From Bacillus thuringiensis (GTDB lineage Bacteria; Bacillota; Bacilli; Bacillales; Bacillaceae_G): a stretch of DNA of 64,000 nucleotides. The notes beneath the pieces are model-generated. The model was not told where the DNA came from. It did no database searches and saw only the letters and a list, made by a program, of their open reading frames with translations. Made by a program: the position numbers and the translations under genes. Below, in pieces: positions 18,230 through 28,238 of the stretch. The stretch is from NCBI RefSeq assembly GCF_014932895.1, contig NZ_JACYOF010000001.1, forward strand, positions 248,001 through 312,000. Direction: 5' to 3'. How positions within the stretch are numbered: position 1 is the stretch's first letter; each line of letters begins with the position of its first letter.

Positions 18230-18256
18230 ACCTTTTTTTCCTTTCTTCATACGATA
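18230..18256 (+). promoter_or_regulatory. Sigma-K-type promoter of tgl
   Basis: ACC at 18230-18232, a 15-bp spacer, then CATACGATA at 18248-18256 fit the sigma-K pattern AC-N(15-17)-CATANNNTA. B. subtilis tgl is transcribed by sigma-K, which supports the reading. Confidence 0.65.
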
Positions 18257-18290
18257 CTAAAGAATGTAACGTATAGGTGGGGATACCATT

Positions 18291-19121
18291 ATGATTGTAA
18301 TAGGCCGTTCTATTGTACACCCTTATATCACAAATGAATATGAGCCATTTGCAGCTGAGAAGCAACAAATTTTATCCATAATGGCGGGAAATCAAGAAGT
18401 TTATTCCTTCCGAACAGCTGATGAACTCAGCTTTGATTTAAATTTGCGAGTTAATATTATTACCTCTGCATTAGAACTTTTTCAAAGTGGATTTCAGTTT
18501 CGTACATTTCAACAATCCTTTTGCAACCCCCGGTTTTGGGAAAGAACATCACTAGGAGGATTCCATATTCTTCCAAACGTACCACCTTCTATTGCCATCC
18601 AAGATATTTTCAAAAACGGGAAACTATATGGTACCGAATGCGCAACCGCTATGATAATTATTTTTTACAAAGCTTTACTATCATTGTATGAGGAAGAAAC
18701 TTTCAACCGTCTATTTGCAAACCTTTTACTTTATACATGGGACTACGATCAAGATTTAAAGCTCATAACAAAAACGGGCGGTGATCTCGTTCCAGGTGAT
18801 CTCGTTTACTTTAAAAATCCACAAGTGAATCCAGCTACAATCGAGTGGCAAGGAGAAAACACAATCTATCTAGGAAATTTCTTTTTTTACGGACATGGCG
18901 TAGGTGTAAAAACAAAAGAAGAAATTATCTATTCATTAAATGAACGACGAGTCCCTTACGCTTTTATTTCAGCTTTTTTGACCGATACTATTACTCGTAT
19001 TGATAGCCGTATAATGAGCCACTACACTTCTCCAAACACACCACAAACAGCCATAGGGTTTATTCCGATTAGAGATGATGCAATTGTTGCAACAGTTGGC
19101 CATACAACTACAATTTATTAA
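18291..19121 (+). CDS. tgl: Protein-glutamine gamma-glutamyltransferase (spore coat transglutaminase)
   Basis: Cross-links spore coat proteins through glutamyl-lysine bonds in the mother cell late in sporulation. 276 residues, close to the family length. The catalytic nucleophile is Cys117 in [16 protein letters not shown], and the flanking [18 protein letters not shown] segment near 175 and GHGVG near 204 are conserved. ATG 18291 follows GGTGGGGATACCATT. The gene has its own sigma-K-like promoter at 18230-18256 and a perfect terminator. Confidence 0.93.
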   Translation: MIVIGRSIVHPYITNEYEPFAAEKQQILSIMAGNQEVYSFRTADELSFDLNLRVNIITSALELFQSGFQFRTFQQSFCNPRFWERTSLGGFHILPNVPPSIAIQDIFKNGKLYGTECATAMIIIFYKALLSLYEEETFNRLFANLLLYTWDYDQDLKLITKTGGDLVPGDLVYFKNPQVNPATIEWQGENTIYLGNFFFYGHGVGVKTKEEIIYSLNERRVPYAFISAFLTDTITRIDSRIMSHYTSPNTPQTAIGFIPIRDDAIVATVGHTTTIY

Positions 19122-19151
19122 AAAAAGCGCCTACACATGTAGGCGCTTTTT
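19122..19151 (+). terminator. Rho-independent terminator of tgl
   Basis: AAAAAGCGCCTACA pairs with TGTAGGCGCTTTTT immediately after the tgl stop. It is also downstream of the convergent SR1P array and may serve both strands. Confidence 0.9.
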
Positions 19152-19159
19152 CTTTAGTA

Positions 19160-19288
19160 TTAAGCTTTTGTATGTTCTTTATGGTCACATTCGCAATGAG
19201 TCCCACATTTCCCATATAATACTGTTGATTTTTCATCCTCAAAATGTGCAATTGTTCCTTCACATACTTGGCATACGATTGTTCCCAT
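19160..19288 (-). CDS. SR1P-like GapA-binding peptide, copy 3 (promoter-distal)
   Basis: A 42-residue peptide starting MGTIVCQVCEGTIAHFEDEK and ending CGTHCECDHKEHTKA. It contains two Cys pairs (CQVC; CGTHCEC), typical of a small zinc-ribbon. It resembles SR1P of B. subtilis, the peptide encoded by the dual-function RNA SR1, which binds glyceraldehyde dehydrogenase GapA and promotes its contact with RNase J1. The ribosome site AGGGGGAAATG precedes the ATG. This is the last of three tandem copies. Confidence 0.85.
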   Translation of the reverse strand: MGTIVCQVCEGTIAHFEDEKSTVLYGKCGTHCECDHKEHTKA

Positions 19289-19333
19289 TTTTCATTTCCC
19301 CCTGAGTTTTAATAGTAATCTACTTATTTATCA

Positions 19334-19462
19334 TTAAGCTTTCGCATTATCTCTACTAGCACAGTCACAATTTGTACCACATTTCCCGTAAAGTACTGTC
19401 GTTTTTTCATCTTCAAAATGCGCGATTGTTCCTTCGCATACTTGACATACAATTGTTCCCAT
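19334..19462 (-). CDS. SR1P-like GapA-binding peptide, copy 2 (middle)
   Basis: A 42-residue peptide nearly identical to copy 3 through residue 29, starting MGTIVCQVCEGTIAHFEDEK, with TTVLYGKCGTNCDCASRDNAKA at the end. The divergence is confined to the C-terminal tail after the second Cys pair. AGGGGGAAATAAAAA precedes the ATG. About 59 nt separate it from the upstream copy and no terminator is visible between, so cotranscription is likely. A weak TTGACA at about 19500 might add a promoter. Confidence 0.85.
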   Translation of the reverse strand: MGTIVCQVCEGTIAHFEDEKTTVLYGKCGTNCDCASRDNAKA

Positions 19463-19521
19463 TTTTTATTTCCCCCTAAGTTTATGGTCCTAAAAACTTT
19501 TAGCTGTCAATTTCTTATCAA

Positions 19522-19650
19522 TTATTGGGCTTTTGTATGCTCTGTGTGATCACATCCGCAAGATCCACATTTCCCGTAAAGTACCGTTACTTTTTCATCC
19601 TCGAAGTGTGCAATTGTACCTTCACAATCTTGACATACGATTGTTCCCAT
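19522..19650 (-). CDS. SR1P-like GapA-binding peptide, copy 1 (promoter-proximal)
   Basis: A 42-residue peptide, MGTIVCQDCEGTIAHFEDEK followed by VTVLYGKCGSCGCDHTEHTKAQ. This copy has CQDC as in B. subtilis SR1P and a shortened second cluster (CGSCGC). The ATG at 19650 follows AGGGGGAAATGAAAA. The sigma-A promoter at 19714-19742 lies about 65 nt upstream. In B. subtilis the sr1 gene lies between pdhD and speA; here the array sits between speA/tgl and pdhD, the same neighbourhood. Confidence 0.87.
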   Translation of the reverse strand: MGTIVCQDCEGTIAHFEDEKVTVLYGKCGSCGCDHTEHTKAQ

Positions 19651-19713
19651 TTTTCATTTCCCCCTAAGTTTATAATCCCAAAAACTTTTGTAACCGCTTA
19701 ACTTTCTGTCTTT

Positions 19714-19742
19714 ATTTTAATATGTTATACTTTTTACGTCAA
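19714..19742 (-). promoter_or_regulatory. Sigma-A promoter of the SR1P array with a CcpN-like site
   Basis: On the minus strand TTGACG (19737-19742), a 17-bp spacer and TAAAAT (19714-19719) form a strong promoter. TATAACATATT, covering 19719-19729 between the two boxes, matches 10 of 11 positions of the CcpN operator TRTGHYATAYW as I recall it. CcpN represses sr1 on glucose in B. subtilis, so the match is in the expected place. Binding is inferred. Confidence 0.6.
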
Positions 19743-19843
19743 TAGGTTTTTAGTATAGCACATTAAATATTTTTAATTTTAATTAGTATGCGATATTCAA
19801 ATAAAAAAACAGCCATATTATACGTACGACTGTTTCACATTAA

Positions 19844-20140
19844 TTATTCTTCATATTCTGCATGCAATGAAGTAGACGGAACAAGAAATTTAAAAAACTG
19901 AGCTAACTCCGCTGCTTCCTCTTCCGATCCTAACTTGAAAATTTCCTGCATATATTGAACATTCTCCACATCATCTTGTCCAAGTAAAGTAGACCTTCCC
20001 GTTTGCATGCAAACAATGAGTGGCTTTCCAAAAAACATATTTGTATAAATAACCCCAAAATCATAACGAGTATCATGTGTCATAAATCCTAAAAATCGTA
20101 CCTTCACACTTTCATGCTCATCATACAATTTTTCAAACAT
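19844..20140 (-). CDS. DUF3055-like protein
   Basis: 98 residues, soluble and acidic, starting MFEKLYDEHESVKVRFLGF. It matches my memory of the Bacillales DUF3055 family (SAV0927-like) and has no known function. The frame is open to 20176, but the AAAGGTGGAAACC site points to ATG 20140. Downstream is only a weak hairpin near 19805-19836. It belongs to a small insertion between the SR1P array and pdhD. Confidence 0.7.
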   Translation of the reverse strand: MFEKLYDEHESVKVRFLGFMTHDTRYDFGVIYTNMFFGKPLIVCMQTGRSTLLGQDDVENVQYMQEIFKLGSEEEAAELAQFFKFLVPSTSLHAEYEE

Positions 20141-20272
20141 TGGTTTCCACCTTTCTACATTACCTTTCCTACACATAATATATTAAACAAAAAAAGGAAT
20201 ACTCCTTTTAATTGTCAAAAAATTCAGTAGGATGTAGAATGATATTATTCTACTAAGTTAGGGGGAACTTAT

Positions 20273-20665
20273 ATGCAACATGCCTTTATTACGCTTGTAC
20301 CTAAATCCAATCAACAATCTGTTTCAATAGATGATATAAAACAACTTTTTCATTACTATAAAACAGTTACTTCCCAAACCGGCGTTCAAATTAATTACGC
20401 TTATACAAATACCGCTTTTCCTTATGAAATTTTAGATACATCAGCTACAACATTAAAACTTCAATCCAGCCATGATCGATATGACTCAATTTATGTTGGT
20501 GTTGGAATAGAAAATGAACAATCTTTCATTCAAATTTCTTTATCACCTAATGCAACATTTGGTGATAAAGGAAAAGCAAATGAATTTTGCCGTTTTCTAG
20601 CGAAGAAATTAGAAGGAGAATTACAATTATTTAATGGAAGAACAATGTATTTCTATAAACGTTAG
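20273..20665 (+). CDS. DUF1885-like protein
   Basis: 130 residues, soluble, mixed alpha/beta. Starts MQHAFITLVPKSNQQSVSIDDIKQLF and ends LQLFNGRTMYFYKR. It appears to belong to DUF1885, a Bacillus family known only from structural genomics. ATG 20273 has AGGGGGAACTTAT upstream. It is divergent from the DUF3055 gene and convergent with the 75-residue membrane protein, whose stop is almost in contact. Function unknown. Confidence 0.65.
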   Translation: MQHAFITLVPKSNQQSVSIDDIKQLFHYYKTVTSQTGVQINYAYTNTAFPYEILDTSATTLKLQSSHDRYDSIYVGVGIENEQSFIQISLSPNATFGDKGKANEFCRFLAKKLEGELQLFNGRTMYFYKR

Positions 20666-20666
20666 T

Positions 20667-20894
20667 TTAAAAAATAGAAAATATAATTAAAAAAAGTATA
20701 CAATTCGAACACGTAAGAAATAAAGCTTGCTTCCTTACATGTAATACAAAACATGCTATTACATAGGCTAAATAAAGGAATACGAAAAAAAGCATCACTT
20801 TATAATGAAACTTATCACCATTCGATAATGTTAACACAATGGAAAAACCACTCCATAGTAAAAAATGATAAAATATAACATGTAATATTTTCAT
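20667..20894 (-). CDS. Small membrane protein of unknown function
   Basis: 75 residues with three hydrophobic segments (about 4-22, 32-51 and 58-75) and only a few charged residues between. ATG 20894 follows GGAGAAGGTTCC, a good site, so I call it real despite low information content. It has no terminator of its own; the stop is one base from the end of the convergent DUF1885 gene. Confidence 0.65.
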   Translation of the reverse strand: MKILHVIFYHFLLWSGFSIVLTLSNGDKFHYKVMLFFVFLYLAYVIACFVLHVRKQALFLTCSNCILFLIIFSIF

Positions 20895-21077
20895 GGAACC
20901 TTCTCCTTTGACATGCTCTATTTTATTAATATATGGGGGTAAGTTTGAATCAATTACATATTATAGGATGGTATATATTACCTTTGAAGTAAGTTACGCC
21001 TGAATCATTTGTTAAAGTATTATATATTCATTCGACAAGTACGTTTAAAGACCTTGCAAGTCATTTGATGAAAGTAA

Positions 21078-21116
21078 AAATAGCCCCTCTCTTACAATAA
21101 GAGAGGGGCTATTTAC
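21078..21116 (-). terminator. Terminator of the pdhABCD operon
   Basis: A 17-bp perfect stem (AAATAGCCCCTCTCTTA with its complement) around CAA, 11 nt after the pdhD stop, with AT-rich 3' side. Confidence 0.92.
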
Positions 21117-21126
21117 ATTACTTAAA

Positions 21127-22539
21127 TTATTTTACAATGTGAATTGGCATTCCAAGAGCAACTTCAGCTGCTTCCATTGTGATTTCACCTAATGTTGGGT
21201 GAGCGTGGATTGTTTGAGCGATATCTTCTGCTGTCATTCCAGCTTCGATAGCTAAACCAATCTCAGAGATAATATCAGAAGCACCTGCGCCTGCAACTTG
21301 TGCACCTACAAGAAGACCATCTTCTTTACGTGTTACAAGTTGTACGAAACCGTCTGTGCTGTTTAATGATAACGCACGACCGTTTGCAGCGAATGGGAAC
21401 TTAGATACTACTACTGTCATTCCAGCTTCTTCTGCTTGTTTCTTAGTGTAACCAACAGATGCTAATTCTGGATCAGTGAAGCATACTGCAGGAATTCCGA
21501 TGTAATCGATAGCTGATGCATGGCCACTAATTGCTTCAACAGCTACTTTACCTTCGTAAGAAGCTTTGTGAGCTAATGGTGGTCCAGGAACGATATCACC
21601 GATTGCATAGATGTTTGGTACGTTTGTACGGCATTGCTCATCGATTTCGATGATACCGCGGTCAGTCATTTTAACTCCAACTTGTTCAAGACCGATTTCT
21701 TGAGTGTTTGGACGACGACCTACAGTTACTAATACGTAATCTGCTTCTACAGTTTGGATTTCACCTTTAACTTCGAAGCTAACTTTTACGCCAGTTTCTG
21801 TTTCTTCAACGCCTTTAGCCATAGCTTTTGTATGGATATTTACGTTACCTTTCTTTTGAAGAGCACGTTTAACAACAGAGCTCATTGCTTTTTCGAAACC
21901 AGCTAAGATTTCGTCTCCAGCTTCTACTACAGTAACTTCTGTACCGAAGTTAGCATATGCAGTACCTAATTCCATACCGATGTAACCGCCGCCGATTACA
22001 ACAAGTTTTTTAGGAATTTCAGGTAAGCTTAGAGCACCTGTAGAGTTGATAACACGTTTAGAGTATTTGAATCCAGGAATTTCGATTGGTGTAGAACCAG
22101 TTGCAAGAACAGCATTTTTAAACGTATAAGTTTGAGCTGCATCTTCAGTCATTACGCGTAATGTGTTAGCATCTACGAAGTAAGCTTCACCGCGAATGAT
22201 TTCAACTTTGTTACCTTTAAGAAGGCCTTCAACACCGCCAGTTAATTTCTTAACTACGCCGTTTTTCCATTCTTGAACTTTTGTAAAGTCAACTTTTACG
22301 TTCTCTGCAGTGATACCCATGTCATCAGAATGCTTTGCATTCTCATAACGATGACCTGCATTGATTAACGCTTTTGAAGGAATACATCCAACATTTAAGC
22401 ATACGCCACCAAGGTTAGCTTTTTCAATGATTGCTACCTTTTGACCTAATTGTGCTGCACGAATTGCCGCAACGTATCCACCAGGACCTGCACCAACAAC
22501 GACTGTATCTAATTCAATTGGGAAATCTCCTACTACCAT
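21127..22539 (-). CDS. pdhD: Dihydrolipoamide dehydrogenase, E3
   Basis: Flavoprotein that reoxidises dihydrolipoyl groups of the pyruvate (and oxoglutarate) dehydrogenase complexes with NAD. 470 residues: FAD-binding [19 protein letters not shown] near 14, redox disulfide Cys47-Cys52 in [16 protein letters not shown]-binding [13 protein letters not shown] near 186, second FAD motif NIYAIGDI near 313, and the dimerisation end with the active His-Glu in HAHPTLGE near 446. ATG 22539 uses a GGAGGCG site inside the end of pdhC, so translation is probably coupled. Confidence 0.98.
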   Translation of the reverse strand: MVVGDFPIELDTVVVGAGPGGYVAAIRAAQLGQKVAIIEKANLGGVCLNVGCIPSKALINAGHRYENAKHSDDMGITAENVKVDFTKVQEWKNGVVKKLTGGVEGLLKGNKVEIIRGEAYFVDANTLRVMTEDAAQTYTFKNAVLATGSTPIEIPGFKYSKRVINSTGALSLPEIPKKLVVIGGGYIGMELGTAYANFGTEVTVVEAGDEILAGFEKAMSSVVKRALQKKGNVNIHTKAMAKGVEETETGVKVSFEVKGEIQTVEADYVLVTVGRRPNTQEIGLEQVGVKMTDRGIIEIDEQCRTNVPNIYAIGDIVPGPPLAHKASYEGKVAVEAISGHASAIDYIGIPAVCFTDPELASVGYTKKQAEEAGMTVVVSKFPFAANGRALSLNSTDGFVQLVTRKEDGLLVGAQVAGAGASDIISEIGLAIEAGMTAEDIAQTIHAHPTLGEITMEAAEVALGMPIHIVK

Positions 22540-22544
22540 TGTTA

Positions 22545-23834
22545 TTACGCCTCCATTACTAATAATTGTGGGTCATTCAATAGACGTTTAATTTGGTTTA
22601 ATGCTTTTTGAGCAGTTGCGCCGTCAATTAAACGATGGTCAAAGCTTAGAGATAAAGCTAATACTGGAGCTGCAACGATCTCACCATTTTTCACAACTGG
22701 TTTCTCAGCGATACGGCCGATACCAAGGATTGCTACTTCTGGGTGATTGATAACTGGAGTGAACCATTGTCCACCTGCAGAACCAATGTTTGTAATTGTG
22801 CAAGAAGCACCTTTCATTTCAGCTGGAGCTAAACGACCTTCACGTGCTTTACCAGCAAGATCATTGATCTCGTTAGAAATAGTGAAGATTGATTTACGAT
22901 CTGTATCTTTAACAACTGGTACTAATAGACCTTTGTCTGTATCAGCTGCGATACCGATGTTGAAGTAATGTTTATGAACGATTTCTTGAGAAGCATCGTC
23001 TAAAGCAGTATTCAACATTGGGAATTCACGTAATGCAGATGTTAAAGCTTTAACAACGTATGGAAGGTAAGTTAATTTAATACCTTTGTCAGCTGCAACA
23101 GCTTTGAACTTCTTACGGTGAGCAACAAGTTCTGTTACATCTACTTCATCCATTAATGTTACGTGAGGAGCTGTATGCTTAGAGTTAACCATTGCTTTTG
23201 CAATCGCTTTACGGATACCACTCATTTTCTCACGAGTTTCTGGATATTCACCAGCTGGGATTGGTTGTGCTTTTGGTGCTTCTTCTTTCGCTGCTGCTGG
23301 AGTAGCTTCTACTGCTGCCGGAGCTTCAGTTGCTGCTACTGTTTGTCCACCATTTGCAAATGCATCGATGTCAGCTTTCACAACGCGACCGTTCTTACCA
23401 GAACCAGCTACTTTATGAATATCTACACCTTTTTCACGAGCATATTTACGAACAGATGGCATAGCGATTACGCGCTCATTTACTACTTCTGCAGTTGCTG
23501 CTGGAGTAGCTTCCGCTGCTGGAGCTTCTACTGCTGCTTCTTCAGCTTTTGGAGCTGCATCATGATCGTCACCTTTAAATTTAAGGTTTTCGTATCCAGG
23601 AGCATCAAATTTAATTAATGTATCTCCTACAATTGCAACTGTTCCTTCTTCTACAAGTACTTCAAGTACTTTACCTTTAACAGGAGAAGGGATTTCTACT
23701 ACTGCTTTATCATTTTGCACTTCAAGAAGTACATCGTCTTCATTTACTTCATCGCCTGGTTTAATAAACCATTTTACGATTTCACCTTCGTGGATACCTT
23801 CACCGATATCTGGTAGTTTAAATTCAAATGCCAC
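22545..23834 (-). CDS. pdhC: Dihydrolipoyllysine acetyltransferase, E2
   Basis: Core of the pyruvate dehydrogenase complex. 429 residues: one lipoyl domain with Lys43 in [10 protein letters not shown], an Ala/Pro/Glu-rich linker, the peripheral subunit-binding domain ([15 protein letters not shown] near 126), a second Ala-rich linker and the acetyltransferase domain ending with [12 protein letters not shown], whose His and Asp are catalytic. ATG 23834 follows CAGGGGGCTGAATTCCGTGG. The 93-nt gap before pdhB contains a hairpin that could change expression of pdhCD relative to pdhAB. Confidence 0.98.
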   Translation of the reverse strand: MAFEFKLPDIGEGIHEGEIVKWFIKPGDEVNEDDVLLEVQNDKAVVEIPSPVKGKVLEVLVEEGTVAIVGDTLIKFDAPGYENLKFKGDDHDAAPKAEEAAVEAPAAEATPAATAEVVNERVIAMPSVRKYAREKGVDIHKVAGSGKNGRVVKADIDAFANGGQTVAATEAPAAVEATPAAAKEEAPKAQPIPAGEYPETREKMSGIRKAIAKAMVNSKHTAPHVTLMDEVDVTELVAHRKKFKAVAADKGIKLTYLPYVVKALTSALREFPMLNTALDDASQEIVHKHYFNIGIAADTDKGLLVPVVKDTDRKSIFTISNEINDLAGKAREGRLAPAEMKGASCTITNIGSAGGQWFTPVINHPEVAILGIGRIAEKPVVKNGEIVAAPVLALSLSFDHRLIDGATAQKALNQIKRLLNDPQLLVMEA

Positions 23835-23878
23835 GGAATTCAGCCCCCTGATTCATTTCATTATTATAGAATATGTAC

Positions 23879-23908
23879 AAAAGAAACCAGCATGTGCTGA
23901 TTTCTTTT
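23879..23908 (-). terminator. Hairpin between pdhB and pdhC
   Basis: On the minus strand AAAAGAAA-T-CAGCA pairs with TGCTG-G-TTTCTTTT around CA, with one mismatch. The stem runs into TTTCTTTTGT and looks like a partial terminator or processing site inside the operon. Confidence 0.55.
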
Positions 23909-23927
23909 GCACATGAAAAGCTAAAAA

Positions 23928-24905
23928 TTAGAAGTTCATTACTTTGTTAACAGCTTCAACAATATCTTTGTGGTTTGGTAACCATACGCTCTCAGCTTGA
24001 GAGAATGGGAATACTGTATCAGCAGCTGCAACACGTACAACTGGAGCTTCTAAGTTTAAGATTGCACGGTCGTTAATTTCCGCTACAACGTTAGCTGCAA
24101 TACCAGCTTGTTTTTGAGCTTCTTGAACTACAACTACGCGGCCTGTTTTTTCAACAGAAGCGATGATTGTTTCGATATCTAATGGTTGAACTGTACGTAA
24201 GTCAACAACCTCTAAAGAGATACCTTCTTTTTCAAGTTCTTCAGCAGCTTTTAATGCAGCGTGAACCATAGCACCATAAGCGATAACAGATACATCTGTA
24301 CCTTCACGTTTGATATCAGCTTTGCCTAAATCAATTGTGTATTCGCCTTCTGGTACATCTTGACGGAATGAACGGTATAATTTCATATGCTCTAAGTAAA
24401 TAACTGGATCGTTATCACGAATCGCAGAGATTAAAAGACCTTTTGCATCGTATGGAGTAGATGGGATAACAACTTTTAGACCAGGTTGTTGTGCCACTAA
24501 TCCTTCTAAGCTATCAGCGTGTAATTCTGGAGTGTGAACACCACCACCGAATGGCGAACGAACTGTTACTGGAGCAGTCCAACGTCCACCAGAACGGTAA
24601 CGCATACGAGCTAATTGACCAGAAATTGAATCCATTACTTCATAAACGAAACCGAAGAATTGGATTTCTGGAACTGGACGGAATCCTTCAAGTGCAAGAC
24701 CAACTGCAAGTCCACCAATACCAGACTCTGCAAGTGGAGTATCCATTACACGATCTTCACCGAATTCAGCTTGTAAACCTTCAGTAGCACGGAATACACC
24801 GCCGTTTACACCAACGTCTTCACCAAATACAAGTACGTTAGGGTCATTTTTCATTTCAACGCGTAAAGCATCAGTGATTGCTTGAATCATTGTCATTTGA
24901 GCCAT
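23928..24905 (-). CDS. pdhB: Pyruvate dehydrogenase E1 component, beta subunit
   Basis: 325 residues. Starts [18 protein letters not shown] and carries the transketolase-like pyrimidine-binding and C-terminal domains: [18 protein letters not shown] near 27, [20 protein letters not shown] near 55 with the conserved Glu that activates thiamine, and [14 protein letters not shown] near 235. ATG 24905 lies three bases after the pdhA stop. Forms the alpha2-beta2 E1 with PdhA. Confidence 0.98.
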   Translation of the reverse strand: MAQMTMIQAITDALRVEMKNDPNVLVFGEDVGVNGGVFRATEGLQAEFGEDRVMDTPLAESGIGGLAVGLALEGFRPVPEIQFFGFVYEVMDSISGQLARMRYRSGGRWTAPVTVRSPFGGGVHTPELHADSLEGLVAQQPGLKVVIPSTPYDAKGLLISAIRDNDPVIYLEHMKLYRSFRQDVPEGEYTIDLGKADIKREGTDVSVIAYGAMVHAALKAAEELEKEGISLEVVDLRTVQPLDIETIIASVEKTGRVVVVQEAQKQAGIAANVVAEINDRAILNLEAPVVRVAAADTVFPFSQAESVWLPNHKDIVEAVNKVMNF

Positions 24906-24908
24906 GGC

Positions 24909-26183
<1,275 letters not shown>

Positions 26184-26209
26184 TTAATACAATCTTGATC
26201 ACGTTTTTT

Positions 26210-26239
26210 AGTTTACAACTATTCTAATTACGATGTCAA
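26210..26239 (-). promoter_or_regulatory. Probable sigma-A promoter of pdhABCD
   Basis: On the minus strand TTGACA (26234-26239), 18 bp, then TAAACT (26210-26215, 4 of 6). The start of transcription would be near 26203, giving a leader of about 180 nt before pdhA. The remaining part of the 26025-26538 gap up to the YjcZ-like promoter is AT-rich and shows nothing else clear. Confidence 0.5.
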
Positions 26240-26466
26240 TTACTTTGAATACGTTTTTTTATAAATAACTTGCGGGTTTCTACTACACAAACGTGTTTTT
26301 ATTTTTCACATCTGTATTAGTAAGCATTGACCTACTGTTATATTATTCCCTTTTCACCTTGTTTTTTCTCTTAGAATAATATGTAAACGATTTAATTCTC
26401 TTTAGTTTTTCTCTCTTCACAACAAAAATATACAAACACCACTTCCTTTTTTAGGTAAATACCTAT

Positions 26467-26494
26467 ACATTTCTGTTCTCTCTTCCATACATTA
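26467..26494 (+). promoter_or_regulatory. Sigma-K-type promoter of the YjcZ-like gene
   Basis: ACA at 26467-26469, a 16-bp spacer and CATACATTA at 26486-26494 fit AC-N16-CATANNNTA. The start of transcription would be about 40 nt before ATG 26539. Confidence 0.65.
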
Positions 26495-26538
26495 TAGTAA
26501 CCGCAGTGTTAGCGGGAAATGATAAAGGAGGTCATCTC

Positions 26539-26685
26539 ATGTACGGATACTCATATTGCTATCCAACTTGTTCATATCCTTCCTACGGTTATGGCGGTTC
26601 TTGTGGCGGATCTGGACGCGGCTTTGCCTTAATCGTTGTGTTGTTTATCCTTTTAATTATCGTTGGTGCTGCTTGCATTCGCTAA
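26539..26685 (+). CDS. YjcZ-family sporulation protein
   Basis: A 48-residue peptide: a Tyr/Ser/Gly/Cys-rich N-terminus ([20 protein letters not shown]) with four or five Cys, a Gly-rich turn, then one transmembrane helix [20 protein letters not shown]. This is the pattern of the YjcZ/SscA-like small spore proteins of Bacillus. ATG 26539 follows AAAGGAGGTCATCTC. The sigma-K-type promoter upstream and a terminator at 26715-26740 make it a single-gene unit. Confidence 0.85.
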   Translation: MYGYSYCYPTCSYPSYGYGGSCGGSGRGFALIVVLFILLIIVGAACIR

Positions 26686-26714
26686 TGTAAAATGAAACAA
26701 CTATAAAAAGAAAC

Positions 26715-26740
26715 AGACGGCTTTGCCGTCTTTTCTTTTT
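26715..26740 (+). terminator. Rho-independent terminator of the YjcZ-like gene
   Basis: AGACGGC and GCCGTCT pair around TTT and are followed by TTTCTTTTT. Confidence 0.85.
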
Positions 26741-26850
26741 ATCACATACATAACTTATCTATAGAAGAACGATTTCCAAAGAGACACCTTACTTGCCGAT
26801 GACTTTTCCCATCTCCTTTGGTAGACTAAAGAGGAAAGGAGAGATTACAT

Positions 26851-27405
26851 ATGCTTACAATGAATGATGTAATTCGCGAAGGAGATCCTATTTTGCGAGA
26901 CATTGCAGAAGAGGTGTCATTACCGGCGAGCGAAGAAGATAAAAATACTCTTAAAGAAATGATTGACTTTGTGATAAATAGCCAAGACCCTGAAATGGCT
27001 GAAAAATATAGTTTACGCCCTGGAATCGGATTAGCAGCTCCGCAAATCGGTGTTTCAAAGAAAATGATTGCAGTTCATGTAACTGATACGAACGGTACGT
27101 TATATAGTCATGCACTATTCAACCCTAAAATCATTAGTCATTCTATTGAACGTACATATTTACCAAACGGTGAAGGCTGTCTATCTGTAGACCGCGAAGT
27201 ACCTGGTTATGTCCCTCGTTATACAAGAATTACAGTAAAAGCAACTTCTATTAACGGAGAAGAAGTTAAATTACGTTTAAAAGGTTTACCAGCAATCGTA
27301 TTCCAGCATGAGATTGACCATTTAAATGGCGTTATGTTCTATGACCATATTAATAAAGAAAATCCATTTGCCGCTCCCGATGATTCCAAACCTCTAGAGC
27401 GATAA
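26851..27405 (+). CDS. defB: Peptide deformylase
   Basis: Metalloenzyme removing the formyl group from new N-termini. 184 residues of the type 2 (Gram-positive) class, with the three motifs [10 protein letters not shown] near 58, EGCLSV near 109 (Cys metal ligand) and QHEIDHLNG near 152 (His ligands and catalytic Glu). Insertions before motif 1 (residues 27-50) fit type 2. ATG 26851 has GAAAGGAGAGATTACAT upstream; M4 could be an alternative start. The symbol defB/ykrB follows the B. subtilis neighbourhood. Confidence 0.96.
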   Translation: MLTMNDVIREGDPILRDIAEEVSLPASEEDKNTLKEMIDFVINSQDPEMAEKYSLRPGIGLAAPQIGVSKKMIAVHVTDTNGTLYSHALFNPKIISHSIERTYLPNGEGCLSVDREVPGYVPRYTRITVKATSINGEEVKLRLKGLPAIVFQHEIDHLNGVMFYDHINKENPFAAPDDSKPLER

Positions 27406-27444
27406 TAATAAAAAGGCGGAAGTTAACTTCCGCCTTTTTATTAT
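27405..27444. terminator. 20-bp perfect palindromic terminator
   Basis: ATAATAAAAAGGCGGAAGTT is directly followed by its exact complement. It serves defB and may also serve the convergent HAD gene. Confidence 0.9.
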
Positions 27445-27464
27445 GAAATGGGTTCCATATTCAC

Positions 27465-28238
27465 TTACAGCAATCCAGCCCACTTTAGTCCATGATATAT
27501 ACCGTCTTCACTAACATCCTTTGTCACATGATTTGCAAGTTTTTTCAAGTCTTCATGGCCATTTCCCATCACAATACCTGTGCCAACAGCTTCGATCATT
27601 TCTAAATCATTTAAGCCATCTCCAAATGCATACACTTGATCACGATTAAAACCTAACTTTTCAATGTATTTCTCAATTCCTTTTGCCTTAGAACCACCAT
27701 TCGGAATGATATCCATTGAATATGCATGCCAGCGAATAAAATGAAAATCTGGATAATGATTAATAAACTTTTCCTCTTCATTTACTTCACAAAAAAGTAG
27801 TGTTTGATAAATATTACGTTCCTCATAAAAATTAGGCTCATATGCTGGATGCTCAAAGTTTAAGCTTCCAAAACCTTCTTTCACATAATCATGATATTCC
27901 ACTGATGCTCTCATATCTTGATGGTCAAGATATACAAGTGGATATCCTTCTTGTTTTGCAAACTGAGTAAACTTATGTAAAGCATCTGGATGTAACGGAT
28001 TATTAAATATTACCTCATCTTCAAAGACAACATATTGTCCATTAAAACTAACATAATTATGTATATCGAGTTCCTTGCGAATATCTTCGAACATAAATGG
28101 CGCACGCCCTGTCGCAATTGCTACATGTACACCTTTTTCTTGTAACTGTTTTACTGCATCTCGTGTAGATTGTGGAATTTTTTTATCATGATCTAATAAT
28201 GTTCCATCAATATCAAAAAAGACAATTTTATCATTCAT
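27465..28238 (-). CDS. ykrA: Cof-type HAD-IIB sugar or nucleotide phosphatase
   Basis: 257-residue HAD hydrolase with C2B cap. Motif I DIDGTLLDH at residue 9, motif II ATGRAPFM near 41, Lys-containing KAKGIEKYIEKLG near 183 and motif III/IV GDGLNDLEM near 208. Substrates in this class are sugar phosphates, FMN or PLP; specificity cannot be read. ATG 28238 follows AAAGGATTTTGACAA. B. subtilis ykrA occupies the same place next to defB. Confidence 0.9.
   Translation of the reverse strand: MNDKIVFFDIDGTLLDHDKKIPQSTRDAVKQLQEKGVHVAIATGRAPFMFEDIRKELDIHNYVSFNGQYVVFEDEVIFNNPLHPDALHKFTQFAKQEGYPLVYLDHQDMRASVEYHDYVKEGFGSLNFEHPAYEPNFYEERNIYQTLLFCEVNEEEKFINHYPDFHFIRWHAYSMDIIPNGGSKAKGIEKYIEKLGFNRDQVYAFGDGLNDLEMIEAVGTGIVMGNGHEDLKKLANHVTKDVSEDGIYHGLKWAGLL

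Noticed and set aside
19075-19305. 76-codon plus-strand frame after tgl
   Set aside because: It is antisense to the SR1P copy at 19160-19288 and crosses the tgl terminator.
20895-21077. Possible regulatory RNA between the 75-residue gene and pdhD
   Set aside because: No promoter, no stable hairpin apart from the pdhD terminator, and no T tract.
23163-23618. 151-codon plus-strand frame rich in Cys, Phe and Trp
   Set aside because: It is antisense to the Ala/Pro-rich linkers of PdhC, which explains its odd composition; no start signal.
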